DNA of 64,000 nt, from the NCBI RefSeq assembly GCF_905475465.1, contig NC_062257.1, positions 6,324,001-6,388,000 on the forward strand, read 5' to 3'. The translations under genes and the position numbers were made by a program. The notes under the pieces were generated by a model. The model was not told where the DNA came from, did not search any database, and was given only the letters and a program-made list of their open reading frames with translations. Each line of letters starts with the position of its first letter. Position 1 is the stretch's first letter. Shown piece after piece: positions 46,340 to 57,539 of the stretch. The stretch is from Pieris napi (taxonomy: Eukaryota > Arthropoda > Insecta > Lepidoptera > Pieridae).

Positions 46340-46690
46340 TAGGTAAACAAGTTCCATTATGAACGTCAGAAATGAAGTTAAATTGATTCTAAATTTACAT
46401 TTACTTCCAGTTCCCAAGGGCGTATAGCAGGCAAGAAACTCTCCGCCACTCTTTGTTATCGACAAGTTTTGAGTCATACAAATTGTTTGAACTGGAGCAA
46501 ATCAATCCCAAGGATTAGGATCATTTAAATATTCGTCAAATATAAAAAGCTTTATTGATTAATTTCCGTTTAACGAGAGTTTTGAATTTATTTAGTGATA
46601 ATTCTCTAATTTCGATTGGGAGTTTCTTGTTAAAACGAATACAATTTCCATATAAGGAGTGGTTTATCTTCTGGAGCCTGGTTGGTTTTA
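46340..46690 (-). repeat. LINE 3'-end fragment
   Basis: Shares GGCAAGAAACTCTCCGCCAC and the downstream coding remnant (AATCCCAAGGATTAGGATC) with 50520-50620. Frame is degraded. Confidence 0.65.
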
Positions 46691-46833
46691 CAAATGCATA
46701 TGACTAAAGCGACATTATATGAAATGTAACTGTAATATTTGCGTCATAATCCGAAACAGATCCTCTTAAGCATGAGTACGAGTTGTAATCTTGTAAAATC
46801 TATGAATAGATGCAGCGCCGCTATATTGTATAT

Positions 46834-47099
46834 GTTAACGTAAAATTGTAAAAACCGTTAGATTGTAATCTATGGGTTATCGGTTATCGGTATTCGGTAG
46901 ATTGTACTACACTAACTTAGTTATCATTCAAACTTCTTTGGTCAATTACAGATTAATTTTACTTCCCAACAATTTCATATAACTACCGAATAATAATACG
47001 TTAAATTGCAAGCAGTATGTTGAGTTGACAATCTTTCGACAGTTTACAATCTCGCGAGATAGATTACAATCTAACGGTTTTTACAATTTTACGGTGACA
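46834..47099. mobile_element. Long-inverted-repeat MITE (CTCGCGAGAT family), left arm deleted
   Basis: Right arm complete. The left arm lacks the CTCGCGAGAT part. Confidence 0.75.
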
Positions 47100-47118
47100 T
47101 ATACATCCATTGACTAAG

Positions 47119-47371
47119 GCAAGTATTACGTAACGCAATTTTTGGAGATTATTGACCGACCCCCCCATGTAAGAGCGAACGTAACGTTATTCAGTGCCCA
47201 AGTACAGTACTGTACCCCAGTATAATAAAACGTTTCGTGACCACCTAGTGACTCTTTAGTTACTATTATGTGGTGTAAATCGAAAAAAATATTAACAATA
47301 ACGCGTATTTAATCCCCTATAACGTTTTACAAAAGGAAAAAAATACGTTACGTAATACATGAACGCTCTCT
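47119..47371. mobile_element. GGGAGCG MITE
   Basis: AAGTATTACGTAACGCAATT at the left and CGTAATACATGAACGCTC at the right. Confidence 0.65.
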
Positions 47372-47586
47372 GACATTAGGGTTTGATAGGGAGTGCTGAT
47401 TGTTTAATTTAAAATCGATTATGATTTGTATCAATATATGTACGTCAATATTAGAGATAGTGTCAATTGAATTAATTCTTTTTTTATCTCGGTCTGCTCT
47501 GCAGGGGGTTTCATTGTTCTAACGTTGTGAAAGGGACCGATATCTCCGGTTCCTATAAAATATTAAACTTTCTCTCGTTAATACGA

Positions 47587-47842
47587 CGACTCATTGGTCT
47601 AGTGGTTAGTACCCCTGACTGCGAATCCATGGGTCCCGGGTTCGATCCCCGGCTGAGGCGAACATCGATGTGATGAGCATTTGGTGTTGTTCTTAGGTCT
47701 TGGGTGTTTAAATATGTATTTATATGTATATTTATCTATAATATGTATGTATATCCGTTGCCTAGTACCCATAACACAAGCTTCACCAGCTTAGCATGGG
47801 ACTAGGTCAATTGGCGTGAATTGTCTTTAAAAAAAAAAAAAA
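47587..47842 (+). mobile_element. tRNA-derived SINE-B, full length with target duplication
   Basis: The head reads like a tRNA (TTGGTCTAGTGGTTAGTAC as box A, GGTTCGATCCCCGG as box B), followed by a 160-bp body and an A-tail. ATACGA flanks it on both sides (47581-47586, 47843-47848). Confidence 0.85.
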
Positions 47843-47874
47843 ATACGAGTAGTCTATGTGTTTGTTCGAGAGTC

Positions 47875-48158
47875 GAGCAGTGTTGGCCTAGTGGCATCAG
47901 CGTGCGACTCTCATACCTGAGGTCGTAGGTTCGATCCCCGGCTGTGCACCAATGGACTTTGTGCGCATTTAACATTTGCTCGAACGGTGAAGGAAAACAT
48001 CATGAGGAAACCGACATGTCTTAGACCCAAAGTCGATGGCGTGTGTCAGGCACTGGAGGCTGATCAACTACTTTCCTATTAGATGTAAAAATGATCATGA
48101 AACAGATTCAGAAATCTGAGGCCAAGATCTAAAGAGCTTGTAGCGCCACTGATTTTTT
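47875..48158 (+). mobile_element. tRNA-derived SINE-A, near full length
   Basis: Head GAGCAGTGTTGGCCTAGTGG, box B GGTTCGATCCCCGG. Same body as the copy at 25.6 kb. It follows a SINE-B copy directly. Confidence 0.8.
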
Positions 48159-48592
48159 TTATGTGTGTGTAAAGCAAGCATTGATCTAGGATTCAGGACC
48201 CTGAGACTCAGTCATACAGAGACAGACATAACATTTATAACTAACGAAACACAAAAATAATAATAACAAAAAAAGAAAAATTACAAGAATTTATGGAAAA
48301 AAGAAAAAAAAGGTACATTTTAAGTGTGTGTGTGTGTGTTGTGGTTGTAACTGGCTCAGCATTATGCTGTGGAGCAGACGTGTTCCACAGCGCTGGTCAT
48401 TCTGCCAGAGACCACAACAGTTAGTTTGTATACAGTCAAAGTTTATATTGTTACCAAGTAGCTTTGGTTACACTAGATTTGACGAGATAGAAGTTGGTCT
48501 GGTCCGCTTTGATGGTGGCACCTGTAGTCCTATTATATGCACCAGTCTCTCACAAATATTTTACAACAATTTGTAAAGTTTTTATAATTATA

Positions 48593-50060
48593 CTAGCTGT
48601 CCCGCGAACTTCGTTTCTCCGTAATGCATAGTCTATCTTTTTAGTACATACTAAAATGGAACATTTTGCTATGCTACCCCAGAGACTTCGGTTTTCCGGA
48701 ATGAAAACTTTTAGGTTTTTCTGTGATTTTTCTCTATATAAACCTCAGAGTTCAAGTTATAAGTTCATAACTAACAAATAAAAATAGGGGTTGATCGTAG
48801 AGGATAGATGAATATTAAGAGTTGTATGTATCATAAAAAAAAAGCAAAAAAATTTGTCTAAAAATAAATTTTTGGGGTTGTCACCCCTTATCACTTACTG
48901 TCGCCGCACACGGGCCACACGCCACAGCCACAAACGCCGCCACGAGAAGCTAGAAGCGGCTACAAAGGTAGCTGAAGCGCGCGACAGCCACTTGTGGCCG
49001 GTGGTCGACACTTGCGGTCGGTGGCTGCTACTTTTTTTTAACCCTTGCCTGCAGTATCATAATGGACTCTGACGAAGAAGGTTTAATTGCGCTACTTTTG
49101 ATATAAAGACGTCGTCGTAGAAGACGAAACCATAGTTATTTGATACACAGAAAGACTTTAAATATCCCCTCACCACGACAGGTCGGTAATCGACAACCAT
49201 TGAACTATACATAATGAAGCATTTGGCCTCAGTGAAAATATGATGAGGCCATATTCTGGAAAATATTTGGACTTAGACAAAAAAGTTTTCAATTAGAGGT
49301 TAAGCCGTGCCAGACGTTGCATTGAGTGTACCTTCGGCGTACTAGCAAACAAATGGAGAATATTACATCGCCCATTAAACACTTCTGTTCATTTCTCAGA
49401 AGACATTGTGAAATCTTGTTGCATTTTGCATAACTTTATTCGCAAAAGGGATGGTTTCAATTTTCGTCACACTTTGAAAATAGTGGGACTCGAAAATATA
49501 CAAAATACAGACTGGACGAGATTTCTTCCCAGGCCTTCACTTTTTCTCCTCTATTACTAAAACTATCACTTTTTGAATCCCAAATCGCAGGACGGGATTG
49601 TATCTCTGATATACATAATTCTATATCCATATTTATCTACCTATATGAAACACAGACTACGTGCGTGCGTTACCGTCGACTTCAAGTTAACTGAGGTAAG
49701 GGAGAGAGGGGCGCGGAATCGCGCGAGTGGCGTGTGGCGGCTTTTTGTGTCGGCGTTTAGTGGCCGGTGCGAGCAACAAGAAGCAAGCTGCGACGATTTG
49801 TAGCGTGTGGCCGCCACCGGCGCCAACCGTGTGCGGCGAGTCCATAAAATGTATGAAAATTACAGGAAATATGCCAGTGACGGCGTTTTGTGGTTGTGGC
49901 CGGTGGCCCATGTGCGGGGACCCTTAGGAGTTTGAAAGATAGTAGCCGATTCTCAGACTTATTGAATATGCATAAAAACTCATAAGAATCGGTCGAGCCG
50001 TTTCGGAGGAGTATGGGACTGAACATTGTGACACGAGAATTTTATATATGTATATAGAGA
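48593..50060 (-). mobile_element. Helitron interrupted by a Harbinger derivative
   Basis: In reverse it starts TCTCTATATACATATATAAA (end at 50060) and ends in CTAG (48596-48593), with A and T flanks as expected for Helitrons. The interior is split by the element at 48898-49923. It has no coding capacity. Confidence 0.65.
48898..49923 (+). mobile_element. PIF/Harbinger deletion derivative (1026 bp)
   Basis: Flanked by TTA target duplications (48895-48897, 49924-49926), with inverted termini rich in CGCACAnGGGCCAC. Inside are decayed pieces of a Harbinger nuclease: an N-terminal MDSDEEGLIALLLI at 49062 followed by a stop and RRRRRRNHSYLIHRK, and a C-terminal YRLSRARRC-like stretch with ECTFGVLANKWRILHRPLN and LHNFIRKRDGF (about 49290-49470). 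The middle of the gene is gone. Confidence 0.85.
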
Positions 50061-50385
50061 TATAATATATCAATCTATAATGGTTTTTAAAATCTTGTCA
50101 AAGTAAAGCGGTAAACGTCGTATTAAATGTTGAAATAAATTCTGTATTTGGTAAATGACTCACTTTGCCGTTATTATATCATAACTATAATATATAACAT
50201 ATTATGTAACAAAGATATGGTGTAATCGTTCGCTATGAAAGCCACACATTATATATTTAAATATACATAGACAGTAACTTCTGCAGTGATTTCTTTACGG
50301 TCACTGGGTCAACGGAATCAAATATATCAATGGCGCTACAACCTTTTTAGGTCTGGGCCTCAGATTTCCATATCTGTTTCATGAT

Positions 50386-51001
50386 AAACTCAAACTCAAA
50401 CTCAAAATATCTTTATTCAAGTGGGTAACCAAGTACACTTTTGAATCGTCAAGTTAAATTAATCGTAAATTTACATTTACTACCAGTTCGCAAGTCAAGG
50501 GCGTAGAGCGGGTAAGAAGAACTGGCAAGAAACTTTCCGCCACTCTTTTTAATCGCCAGGTATTGTCATACAAATTCTTTGAACTGGAGCAATTCAATCC
50601 CAAGGATTAGGATCATTTAAGTAATCCTCAAATTTATAAAAAGCTTTGTTGATTAGTTTCCGTTTAACGACGGCTTTGAATTTATTTAGTGATAATAATA
50701 CTCTAACTTCGCTTGGGAGTTTGTTGTAAAAACGAATACAATTTCCATATAAGGAGTGGTTTATCTTTTGGAGCCTGGTTGGTCGTACACTCAAATTAGT
50801 TCTATTTCGCGTATTATACTGGTGAAAGTCACCATTTGTTTTAAAATCGTTTATATTTTTTTGGACATACAACAAGGCTTCAAGAATATATTGACCAGAT
50901 AGTTAATTCCTTAAACTTATTCCGTACCGACTCCCTCGGAGAAACACAACAAATACCCCGAACAGCCCGCTTCTGCAGCACAAATATGGATTGAAATCTA
51001 A
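50386..51001 (-). pseudogene. Jockey/CR1-like LINE 3' fragment
   Basis: Carries the end of an ORF2 related to, but distinct from, the one at 40 kb: SIFVLQKRAVRGICCVSPRE, then after a stop LYVQKNINDFKTNGDFHQYN and KFEDYLNDPNPWD. A 3' region ends in a (TTTGAG)n tail at 50388-50405. A SINE abuts it at 51002. The stop and the truncation make it dead. Confidence 0.8.
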
Positions 51002-51187
51002 TAGACGAGTTGGTAGGTTGGTAGCCTCGTGTGCCTGACACCCCGTCGACATTTTGGGGTCTAAGGCAAGCCGGTTTCTTCGCGATGATTTCACCGTTCG
51101 AGCGAATGTAAAATGCGCACATAGAAAGTCCATTGGTGCACATAGAATCAAACCTACGACCTCAGAGATAAGAGTCACACACCTATG
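51002..51187 (-). mobile_element. SINE-A fragment
   Basis: Reverse copy with GTGTGCCTGACACCCCGTCG and the head-side CCATTGGTGCACATAGAATC. It interrupts the LINE fragment. Confidence 0.7.
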
Positions 51188-51464
51188 TTCATTAAAATAT
51201 TTAATACAAATGAAATGTTGAAGAGACTGCCTGCGTCTGGCTATACTTTTGCGTAACTCTGACGATGTCAGCAAAGGTGACTTAATTTTTAAAGGCATCT
51301 TGCCTTTATCGTGTAGTATTTAGACCATACGTTTTGGTAACAATTATAATTCTGTTCTTATTACGACATTATGATAATTAATATGACATTTGCATATTAC
51401 ATAATATGGTTGATTGTCATTTATAATAATTACTCGATCTGAATGTACCACTTTCTTTGCAAAT

Positions 51465-51710
51465 ACGTTTCCACTCATTGTATTAATTAAATATGGGCAC
51501 CGCTACACGCGAAAAACTTTGAACTAATGGTACTCACCGCTATGACGGCCGTCATGCAAATGACAGCACCGCTACTTGACGTTACGATGACACTCAACGT
51601 TCTCTAGGAAACCTACTCCGATGTTATTTATAGATAACGTATGGGTGACGTCAGCCAACGCTACATTACGGCCGCTAGATAACGGCACCGCTTTTCTAGG
51701 AAACCTAAGC
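51465..51710. mobile_element. MITE, truncated copy of the 5688-6018 family
   Basis: Matches from CCACTCATTG to GCACCGCTTTTCTAGGAAAC. The left terminus is missing. Confidence 0.7.
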
Positions 51711-52484
51711 TTTATTTGGTGATTACGTCAACAGTAATTATTAACTTTTCTACACATATTACCCACACATTGTCTATGCTTGCAAACGAAATGCATTTTC
51801 GAGAATTCACTATTATTTTTGAGAGCTTTGCTTACTTTTGCTGACAAGGGGGGGGGGGGGGGGGGATGAATTGCAGTAAATCTACTTACGTAATACTTAC
51901 TGCCCCTTATTATTGAAGAAATCCAAGTTATTATAATATTTATTTATTCATAATACATAAAGTCGAAAAATCATCCAATATAATAAAAAAAAATTATATA
52001 AAGAAAGATGGAACAGAGTTGGACGGAATTGCGACATACCAACCTTCGAGATCGTTTTCACCTCACTTACATCCCTAAATGCCATTCCTTGGTCTAATGG
52101 CCTAAACCTTTTTAGTATTCTATTTTAATATAACGTTGTCAATTCTATTTTAATATGGAAGTCAAATGTAAAAATCCAATACATTTATGATGTACGGGAG
52201 ACATCACACTACTAAAGCGTTTTGAACAACTTAATATAACAGTTTATAGTGAAAGTGTTTATAGTCTGTCATAATGGGTGGCCTTGAATAGCTCTGAGGA
52301 TTTAATGGATCTGTTGTCTTAGATCTTTGTAAATATTTGCTTCTGCCAAATCTTCAGGAACATTGACTTTCAGTAAACCCTGAAGGTTCCGCTAGTCAGG
52401 GTTATAGCCTCTAGTTAGTATTATAAACATAATATGCCTAAAAAAGTAATTAAGGAATTGAATTAATTTCTTATACTTGCGTTC

Positions 52485-52676
52485 AATAGTTACGCAATTT
52501 TTGGAGTTTATTGATGTAACGCACCCCCCTCCCCATGTAACGCGCCGTAACGTTTTTCTGTACCCAATAGTAAAACGTTTCGTGACCACCCAGTGACTCT
52601 TTATACCTAAAAGTGGTGTAAAGTACTGGAAAGTCGAAAATAATATTAACAATAACGCGTAATTCAATCCCCAATG
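52485..52676. mobile_element. GGGAGCG MITE, right end missing
   Basis: Ends within ACGCGTAATTCAATCCCC where unrelated sequence and then SINE-B begin. Confidence 0.65.
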
Positions 52677-52716
52677 TACTTTTTTGGAGTTTGGCGACCA
52701 GATCGGTCCATAGTAG

Positions 52717-52969
52717 ATTTTTTTTTTAAACAATTCACACCAATTGACCTGGTCCCATGCTAAGCTGGTGAAGCTTGTGTTATGGGTACTAGGCAACGGA
52801 TATACATACATATTATAGATAGATAGACATATAAATACATATTTAAACACCCAAGACCTAAGCACAACACCAAATGCTCATCACATCGATGTTCGTCTCA
52901 GCCGGGGATCGAACCCGGGACCCATGGTTTCGGAGTCAGGGGTACTAACCATTAGACCAATGAGTCGTC
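52717..52969 (-). mobile_element. SINE-B copy
   Basis: Same family. It lies directly beside a truncated GGGAGCG MITE (52485-52676). Confidence 0.8.
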
Positions 52970-53310
52970 AATGAGTCGATACTGGTATGGTATGGTTTGT
53001 GGGCTCAGTTTTCGTACTTTGACTCTCTAGGTCCGTTGTGCAAAATATATACTTAAATATTATCAAAAGTCTTTCAAGACAAATGAAGTATGTCTGGGAT
53101 GTTTATTTATCTGCTCATCAGTATTCCTACAGCTGCTTATTATACAATATCTAAACAATTTCATTATACACAAAAGCAAAAAAAAATATATTTAGACATA
53201 AAACACAATTATAAATTGTAACATGCATTGATCATTAAATATCTTATATATTTAATGTAAAAGAGGAATAACAAAGCAATTAATCAATAAATATCTAAGC
53301 GATACCAGAT

Positions 53311-53735
53311 TTTTGAAGTTATACTTCTTTAGGCGCGTTATGAAAAATTGATGAGAGTGAAATTTTACGATGCGCGCGCCCCGTGACACAAAATTAACAG
53401 AATGAAGTTGCCCACGGAAGATGCTACGGCATTGGACATAATTTAAAAGCAACATTCGAATAATAAATAATAATAGAATTTGTTAATAATAATAGAATAT
53501 AATAATAGAATTTGTTACACTTAATGTAAGAGAGTAATAAATAAATATTTATTTATTTATTTTTTCAAATGTAAACTGAACTTTATATTTATTATTGACT
53601 ATAAAGACTCCTTTTCCAGTCTTTGATTATTTAATTGTAATTAATTATTTGCATGCAATCAAAAACTATTTTTTAATAATGCCAAAGAAGTATAGCTTCT
53701 TACGCGCGTACATAAGTACACGCACCCTTTTTTAA
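53311..53735 (-). repeat. Hairpin-ended repeat family, inverted copy
   Basis: Same element as 43670-44035, with a small internal duplication of AATAATAATAGAATTTGTTA. Confidence 0.7.
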
Positions 53736-53739
53736 TTTA

Positions 53740-54838
53740 TTTATGAACGTTTGGAAAGCAATTCCTACAATCAACAAAAACAACAGCAAATTGTTAAGAA
53801 TGAAATAATGTAGGAATTTCGCTTTCATATATCGCACCCCCAGATCAACACTGCACTAAGTCAAAACAGGAATTATTTGAGTATCGACTAAAAACTGTTC
53901 TCTCATGTTAGATGAAAAGTTATTCCTAGGTGTTTTAGATATTGTGTGATGAATCAAATGCTTATCAGTATGGCATTAGTTAATTACTGTAAAAAGTTCA
54001 CATAAAGTGTTAAATCCTTACTTTTCAACTTAATTCACTGTTGTAAAACTATTGAACCAATAAAATAAAAAATATTTCTATTTACTCCGTTCTTACTGAT
54101 TGATTCTGAAATAATGCAGTGTAATCCTATCATATATTGGTTGTAAATATTCAGCAAAGAATTATCTGTTTCAATTTCAAGAATGTATCCTATATATAGA
54201 ATGTATAAAACGGTAAATAAAATAACGATGTGTATGATAATCAGCATGCACTTTTATTATACACTGTTACAGTGTCATCAGCTATGTTATGAAAAAAAAA
54301 ACAGTCTTACATGTTTGTGGTCGTATGAGACCCATAGATCAAAGCAAAAAAAACACAATCTTAAACCAAAAAATATACAAAGATTCAAATAAGAAAAAAA
54401 AACAAAGATAAAGATAAAGATTCAAAAGGTAGTAATAAAACGAGGCACAAACTTTAACTTCCTACTTACTTATTACGTACTTATTTTAAGTGGTAGGTAC
54501 TTTGCTAACACTCGTGAACATGGCTGCGATAATGGCTTAGCTACCCACATAAAATAATCCAAAAACTGGACTAGATGTTATTTAAATAAAAAGTTAGCCT
54601 AATAGGAACATAGAATATATATTTATTTGTACCTATGTACAAAGAACTCTAAGAGCATACCTACTACTTACTTTAACAAGTCTTTTTAGTTTAACAAGTC
54701 TTATTTAAATCACAACAGTGTAACATCACAGGTTTACTTACATAATAATTATCTATGGACTGCCTTAAAATTACTATAAAAAATAAAATAACAACAGGGT
54801 ACTCAGATATCGAAATTAGGTTTCCTGTAAGTGCTGTG
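53740..54838 (-). other. Downstream flank of the transposase-like gene
   Basis: Very AT-rich. An antisense AATAAA at 54622-54627 is a candidate poly(A) signal. I could not find matching inverted termini here and beyond 57.4 kb. Confidence 0.35.
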
Positions 54839-57094
54839 CTACTCTAAATTTAATGCTGTCTTGTAATAAGAGTTGACATAATTAGTGGGAATAATATTTT
54901 TTTCAATTAATTCCATTATATCTCTCTTTTTGTTTTCAGCCAGAGGTTGTTTTTCTGTATATGCTTTAAGCAATTGTGGAGAAAAGTTTTGATCTTTGTA
55001 GCGCCTTGATCGATTTCGAACACAAACTTTCTTAAAATCAGTTTCACTGTACGATGTTTTATAGAAGACATTCAAAGGATGTTGCTTTTCAACGCGAAGT
55101 TGCTTAATGTCAATCCACTTGACTTGGTTATTGTCCTCATCCACATTGAAATTATTGCCCCAAGATTCCTGAAGGACTTTAAGGTCATAAAAGTCGTTGT
55201 GTAAAAGTTCTTTTACATGATACGGCTGTCCTGTTTTTTTCGCAGTACGAATTAAAGTAGCATATTGCTGTGGGCAATAAATAGGACCAGATTTTAAGTG
55301 TCTTTTAATCTGTTTTTCTATTACACTGTGGACGTTGTCCCCTTCATTTTGAGAATGTCCGCGGATCAAAAATTTATGTGTTATGGAATTAACTCTTAGC
55401 ATATTGTTAACTGCGTAAGCATAGACAGATAGTAAGTATTTGTTTTTTTGTTGCCCACAGCAATTGTCGCTATAGAATATGATATCCACGTCATTATTAG
55501 GATCACTTTTTGCAAGAATCAACTCAATGTTTGCAAGGACACAACTACCGATCTCATTTGCACCACGCTTCGCTTCGGTTTCATCCCAGAAAAAACAAAC
55601 AACATCCTTTGCATTTAAGTCGCTTACAGTCAAGTTAAGACAGTTAATACGTGATTTATAGAAAAACAGGGAAACTTGTCCTTTAGGAACCTGCATAACT
55701 GCTTGGAGGTCGTACACTGCTACAACGACATTTTTATTGTTTTTATCAGCCTCCTTTTCCAATCTGGCCAGTCCTTTTTCTTTCAGGTGGTTTTCATAAT
55801 TTTCACTTAACCTAGCCTTGTCTTCACCATCGGCATTTTTATAACTTTCGCAAAGGTCACATTGATCCTTCTTTGGAACATAAAATGAAATGTTGAACTC
55901 CTCATTGAATATCCTACTAAAAGTTGAAGCTGATGCAGGGGGTAAGTTATTTTGCTCTCTGAGGTTTTTATAATCTCGATACAAGTCTGCTAGGCATTTC
56001 TCGCATGAGATATATTCTCGTGTGGTTTGAGCTCTTAGGTAATGAGACTCTATTCTTGGGATAGAGTTTATAAAATTGAACACACTATCTTTTACTTCAG
56101 AGTCTATTTTGCGCTGATTTCCATGCTTCCCACGAGCATCAGCGTCTATAAAACCGTCATCTCGTTTCTTTGAAAGGGCTGTCTTAATGTATCTGTCACA
56201 TACGCTCAGTGTAGCCTTAAAAAAATCTTTGCAGACCCTAATCTTCACACCATCTATTTCAAAATAATACGCCGAATTCAAAGCTCTTAATTTTTGAGAA
56301 GTAATGTACCTATATTTTGGTTTTATTTCTTGCGTGTGCCTGACAATGTATTCTCTTTGCCTCTCTAGATCTCCCAGAAGCCAATATTTTTCGAAAATAT
56401 CCTGCCTTGCCTCTTCGTTTATTTTAGTTTTGCATTTTAATTTACATTTATCGCCACAAGATGGACGGATTCGACGTTCTGCGATCTTTTTTGTGGGGTT
56501 TGATAGAGAAACATAAGATTTACCTGTATTGCGCAATGTTTTAGCAATCTTTGATTTCCAGGCAGCAGGGTTTCGTACTCGTTTTCTTCTTGGCTTGGGG
56601 TCTGTTGGAGCAGGTTCAATGGAAACAACTTGGGTATCTGCTGCAGATGGGCCTGGTCTATTGGATTCATTATCAGATGAACTGTTCGAGCTGCTAGAGC
56701 TTGATGACGATGAGCTGGAGTCTGAAGAGGTACTTGAGCAGGAAGACGAAGATACTCGTCTAGGTATTACAGGTGGCCGGGATTTTTGTCTTTTTTGGAT
56801 AGAAAAAGTAGGATCCGTATCCGAATCATCTATAAAATCACTTTCATTACTCTTATCAGGTGTTAAAGACTTTTTTGAAGCTACAATAGGTGATACCTCG
56901 AGAGCTGATGCTGCAATAGGTGATACCGTGATAGCTGATGACGTGACTGGTGATACCACGAGTGATGATGGTGATGCATTTGCTTCATTTTCAGCACAAA
57001 TTTTTATTTTTCTTTGTTGAGCAGTTGACCCAGCTTCTTTTGAGGTTGCTTCCATTGCTTTTTCAAGCAACAATAGACCCCGACCCTTCATCAT
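54839..57094 (-). CDS. Uncharacterised transposase-like protein (751 aa)
   Basis: One uninterrupted frame from ATG (57094). The first ~190 residues are low complexity: repeated VSPI(V/A)AS blocks and a serine run (115-143). Then come a Cys cluster (CGDKCKLKC, 213-221), possible zinc pairs CEKC (364-367) and CDLC (412-415), and an RNase-H-like core: VVVAVYDLQAVM (Asp462), DIIFYSDNCCGQQKNK (Asp543), and KFLIRGHSQNEGDNVHSVIE (Glu584/Asp586), with FFWDETEAKRGANEIGS between. This pattern fits a DDE-type transposase fold and belongs to a large family of unnamed insect proteins. The family name is not known to me with certainty. A GGCAG acceptor immediately precedes the ATG. It may be an autonomous transposon ORF or a domesticated copy. 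Confidence 0.85.
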   Translation of the reverse strand: MMKGRGLLLLEKAMEATSKEAGSTAQQRKIKICAENEANASPSSLVVSPVTSSAITVSPIAASALEVSPIVASKKSLTPDKSNESDFIDDSDTDPTFSIQKRQKSRPPVIPRRVSSSSCSSTSSDSSSSSSSSSSSNSSSDNESNRPGPSAADTQVVSIEPAPTDPKPRRKRVRNPAAWKSKIAKTLRNTGKSYVSLSNPTKKIAERRIRPSCGDKCKLKCKTKINEEARQDIFEKYWLLGDLERQREYIVRHTQEIKPKYRYITSQKLRALNSAYYFEIDGVKIRVCKDFFKATLSVCDRYIKTALSKKRDDGFIDADARGKHGNQRKIDSEVKDSVFNFINSIPRIESHYLRAQTTREYISCEKCLADLYRDYKNLREQNNLPPASASTFSRIFNEEFNISFYVPKKDQCDLCESYKNADGEDKARLSENYENHLKEKGLARLEKEADKNNKNVVVAVYDLQAVMQVPKGQVSLFFYKSRINCLNLTVSDLNAKDVVCFFWDETEAKRGANEIGSCVLANIELILAKSDPNNDVDIIFYSDNCCGQQKNKYLLSVYAYAVNNMLRVNSITHKFLIRGHSQNEGDNVHSVIEKQIKRHLKSGPIYCPQQYATLIRTAKKTGQPYHVKELLHNDFYDLKVLQESWGNNFNVDEDNNQVKWIDIKQLRVEKQHPLNVFYKTSYSETDFKKVCVRNRSRRYKDQNFSPQLLKAYTEKQPLAENKKRDIMELIEKNIIPTNYVNSYYKTALNLE

Positions 57095-57379
57095 CTGCCA
57101 AATAACATAAAATATTAAATTTCATTCATTAATACTGCATTATCTCAAAAAACATGTTAGATCTTCTTTTAAATAAATTAAAAAAACAATTTTCAAAAGT
57201 ATTCTTTTAGTTTAGATAATAAGTAGTAATTCTTAGTATTAAAAAATAAAATATTGCTCTTTTTACAGAAATTATAACATTATTCAGATTTACCAACAAT
57301 AGTGCATCATTGAACTAATTTTCACCTTTATCAAACAACACTGTACTATTTTGGAATAATTAAAAAAATATAACATACC
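57095..57379 (-). promoter_or_regulatory. Probable 5'-UTR intron of the transposase-like gene
   Basis: A strong donor GACGAAG|GTATGTT (exon edge at 57379) and an acceptor TTATTTGGCAG placed exactly before ATGATGAAGG bracket 284 bp. The sequence upstream of the donor has no ATG in frame, so the first exon would be non-coding. Confidence 0.55.
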
Positions 57380-57539
57380 TTCGTCACCAATACAGTATTA
57401 TTTAGAAATACTATCAAATCAGCAGAAACAGGAAATTCACCAACACTGTATTAAAACTAAATAATTCGGAGTAATTTTCTACTTGCATTTAACAATACTT
57501 AATTATTACGAAATAATTCACTGTTTCGTAACGTCACTA

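Noticed and set aside
47587..47660. Possible functional tRNA gene
   Set aside because: The tRNA-like head is part of a SINE with an A-tail and target duplication, present in four copies.
52392..52865. 157-codon minus-strand frame
   Set aside because: It spans a MITE and a SINE-B copy. No protein family.
56529..57020. 163-codon frame on the + strand
   Set aside because: Antisense shadow of the low-complexity N-terminus of the transposase-like protein.
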